Of a DNA stretch of 64,000 nucleotides, positions 62,779 through 64,000 are shown piece after piece (within the stretch, counting starts at the first letter, position 1; each line of letters starts with the position of its first letter). The position numbers and the translations under genes are program-made. The notes under the pieces were generated by a model. That model searched no databases. It saw only the letters and a program-made list of their open reading frames with translations, and was not told the DNA's origin. This DNA comes from Allobogoriella deserti (lineage in GTDB: Bacteria > Actinomycetota > Actinomycetes > Actinomycetales > Actinomycetaceae), in the NCBI RefSeq assembly GCF_042680605.1, contig NZ_JBHUEE010000008.1:62001-126000 (forward strand). The letters run 5' to 3'.

Positions 62779-62798
62779 TGTAAAACGATCGTGCTACA
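62779..62798. promoter_or_regulatory. TetR-type operator
   Basis: TGTAAAACGATCGTGCTACA is a 20-bp imperfect palindrome (half-site TGTANNACGA, 8 of 10 positions matching). It overlaps the TACATT hexamer (62795-62800) of the tetR promoter, fitting autorepression. Confidence 0.65.
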
Positions 62799-62800
62799 TT
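62795..62800 (+). promoter_or_regulatory. -10 element of tetR (leaderless)
   Basis: TACATT ends 6 nt before the GTG at 62807, with no ribosome binding site. Confidence 0.55.
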
Positions 62801-62806
62801 GGTCGA

Positions 62807-63331
62807 GTGACGACGACCCGCGAACGCATCATCACCAGCGCCGAACCGGTCTTCGACGAGCACGGGTTCGCCGGCATCGGCGTGGACCGGCTCACCGAGG
62901 CAGCCGGGGTGTCCTCCCGCACCTTGTACAAGCACCTGGGAAGCAAGACCGGACTCATCGCCGCGGTCCTGGACGCTCGCCGTGAACGCTTCGGCCGCGT
63001 ATTCGACGTCTCGACCGTCGACGAGCTCTTCGATGCACTGACGGTATGGATCCGCTCCGAGGGCGCCCGTGGGTGCCTGTTCCTGCGTGCGCTCGGAGAG
63101 GACGGACGTCGCGTCCCGGAGGTGGAGCACGCGGTCCGGCAGTACCGGGAACTGTTGCACCGCGCGATGTCCCGGATCGTCCAGCACGAAACGGGCAGTG
63201 CAGATGCGGTTCGCGCCGAGCAACTGCTCGTGGTCTTCGAGGGAGCGACCTCCGCGGCCTCCTACCGCGGGCAGCGGGCGGTCGACGCCGCCCGGCACAT
63301 CGCGAGGACCCTTGTCCGCACGCCCGCCTGA
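62807..63331 (+). CDS. TetR-family transcriptional regulator
   Basis: The 174-residue repressor starts with a TetR helix-turn-helix (TTRERIITSAEPVFDEHGFAGIGVDRLTEAAGVSSRTLYKHLGSK, residues 2-46 in part). Its ligand domain is short and of unknown specificity. I start it at the GTG at 62807 because a TACATT hexamer and a palindromic operator sit just upstream and the conserved fold begins there. The flavodoxin-fold gene follows 36 nt later, so the repressor probably controls itself and that oxidoreductase. Confidence 0.88.
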   Translation: MTTTRERIITSAEPVFDEHGFAGIGVDRLTEAAGVSSRTLYKHLGSKTGLIAAVLDARRERFGRVFDVSTVDELFDALTVWIRSEGARGCLFLRALGEDGRRVPEVEHAVRQYRELLHRAMSRIVQHETGSADAVRAEQLLVVFEGATSAASYRGQRAVDAARHIARTLVRTPA

Positions 63332-63367
63332 CCCAGTCCTCGACCTCTCGGAACGGAGTTCCGCTGT

Positions 63368-64000
63368 ATGCACCTGCTGACCGTTTTCTCCCACCCGTTG
63401 ACCGACCGCTATCCGGCCGCGGTGATGGACGCGTTCCACGAACCATTCCGGCGGGCCGGACACACGATCGACGTCCTCGACCTGCACCGGGAAGGTTTCG
63501 ACCCGCGATTCACCGAAGCTGATCACGCGCACTTCTGGGGTGGCCCGATCCCGGACGGGATCACCGAGATGCACCGCCGGGTCGAGGCTGCGGACAGACT
63601 CGCCTTCGTGTACCCCGTCTACTGGTGGGGGATGCCCGCGATGATGAAGGGGTGGCTCGAGCGTGTCTTCACCGGCGGCTGGGCGTACCAGTACGGCAGT
63701 GGAGTCGACGACCGGGGCAAGGAGCCGCTCAACGCGCTGCTGCCCAGCATCCCCACCGTGCTCATCGGCATCGGCGGATCCAAACAGCGGACCTACGACA
63801 AGTACGGCTACGACGAGGCGATGCGGACCCAGATCGACGTCGGCATCTTCGCCTACTGCGGTATCGACGACGTCGAGAGCCACCTCATCTACGACGTCGA
63901 AGGCGATCACAACGCGCCCCAGCGCGAGGCCGGGTTGGCTCGAGCCCATGACATCGCCGAGGCGTTCCTCGCGACCGACCGGATGCCGCGAACGGCGAAG
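63368..64000 (+). CDS. NAD(P)H oxidoreductase, flavodoxin-2 fold (partial)
   Basis: The frame is open from the ATG at 63368 to the window edge (211 codons, no stop reached). It begins MHLLTVFSHPLTDRYPAAVM and contains VYPVYWWGMPAMMKGWLERVFTGGWAYQYG, the FMN/FAD-binding pattern of the NQO1/KefF/MdaB family. Such enzymes reduce quinones or electrophiles by two electrons. A small hairpin (63349-63363) holds the GGAG ribosome binding site in its loop and stem. Regulation by the adjacent TetR is inferred. The C-terminus is missing, perhaps by only a few residues. Confidence 0.85.
   Translation, partial: MHLLTVFSHPLTDRYPAAVMDAFHEPFRRAGHTIDVLDLHREGFDPRFTEADHAHFWGGPIPDGITEMHRRVEAADRLAFVYPVYWWGMPAMMKGWLERVFTGGWAYQYGSGVDDRGKEPLNALLPSIPTVLIGIGGSKQRTYDKYGYDEAMRTQIDVGIFAYCGIDDVESHLIYDVEGDHNAPQREAGLARAHDIAEAFLATDRMPRTAK

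Overview
The window is 64 kb of high-GC, gene-dense chromosome from an actinobacterium, probably of the order Micrococcales. The gene families point there: a lipoprotein CtaC, the ctaC-ctaD-ctaF and ctaE-qcrCAB branches of the bcc-aa3 respiratory chain, SepH, a PknL/Rv2175c pair, DUF3710/DUF3093/DUF4193/DUF3159/DUF4192/DUF5998 proteins and a HrdB-type SigA. GTG starts, 4-nt ATGA/GTGA overlaps and apparently leaderless genes are common. I see no phage, insertion sequence, CRISPR array, rRNA or tRNA. This is core chromosome, and its novelty lies mostly in small elements between genes.

Layout. 1-4.2 kb: an FKBP lipoprotein and ctaC-ctaD-ctaF. 4.3-7.5 kb: a sugar ABC importer operon behind a perfect LacI-type operator. 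7.5-12.7 kb (minus strand): sodA and ctaE-qcrC-qcrA-qcrB. 12.9-16.6 kb: a pseudo-receiver protein, trpD, a stand-alone AsnC-type ligand domain and a DEDD exonuclease/GIY-YIG/UVR fusion. 16.7-23.6 kb: FadD15-like acyl-CoA synthetase, ROK glucokinase, PPi-type phosphofructokinase, class II DAHP synthase and a small molybdopterin protein. 23.6-28.8 kb: PASTA kinase PknL, a four-LysM lytic transglycosylase, an Rv2175c-like protein and a prenyl diphosphate synthase. 29-35.2 kb: DUF4192, a universal stress protein, then a glycine riboswitch driving gcvT-gcvH-gcvP. 35.2-47.3 kb: sigA, a DUF7455-like zinc protein, topoisomerase IV parE and parC separated by two paralogous double-GNAT proteins, and a GNAT/acyl-CoA synthetase fusion. 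47.3-52.1 kb: DUF5998, an alkaline-phosphatase-fold enzyme, thymidine kinase, sepH and an inositol monophosphatase-like enzyme. 52.2-59.7 kb: DUF4193, DUF3093, DUF3710, an OB-fold protein, DUF3159, two RCK (TrkA-type) proteins facing a KimA-like potassium permease, and a TrmA/RlmCD-like methyltransferase. 59.8-64 kb: aconitase, a TetR regulator with its own operator, and a flavodoxin-fold oxidoreductase cut by the window edge.

Central metabolism and energy genes dominate. CtaCDEF with QcrABC form the supercomplex that passes electrons from menaquinol to oxygen. Glk, Pfp, AcnA and the glycine cleavage proteins feed carbon and one-carbon units, and AroG and TrpD serve aromatic amino acid synthesis. 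SigA, ParE/ParC and SepH cover transcription, chromosome decatenation and division.

The least explained feature is a pair of related dimeric repeats at 14382-14528 and 41856-41997. Each fills the spacer between two convergent genes, each supplies the TGA stop codon of one of them, and the two copies within a site are identical although the two sites have diverged. A second pattern is a TANNNT-like hexamer exactly 6 nt before the start codon of about a dozen genes, which indicates leaderless transcription.
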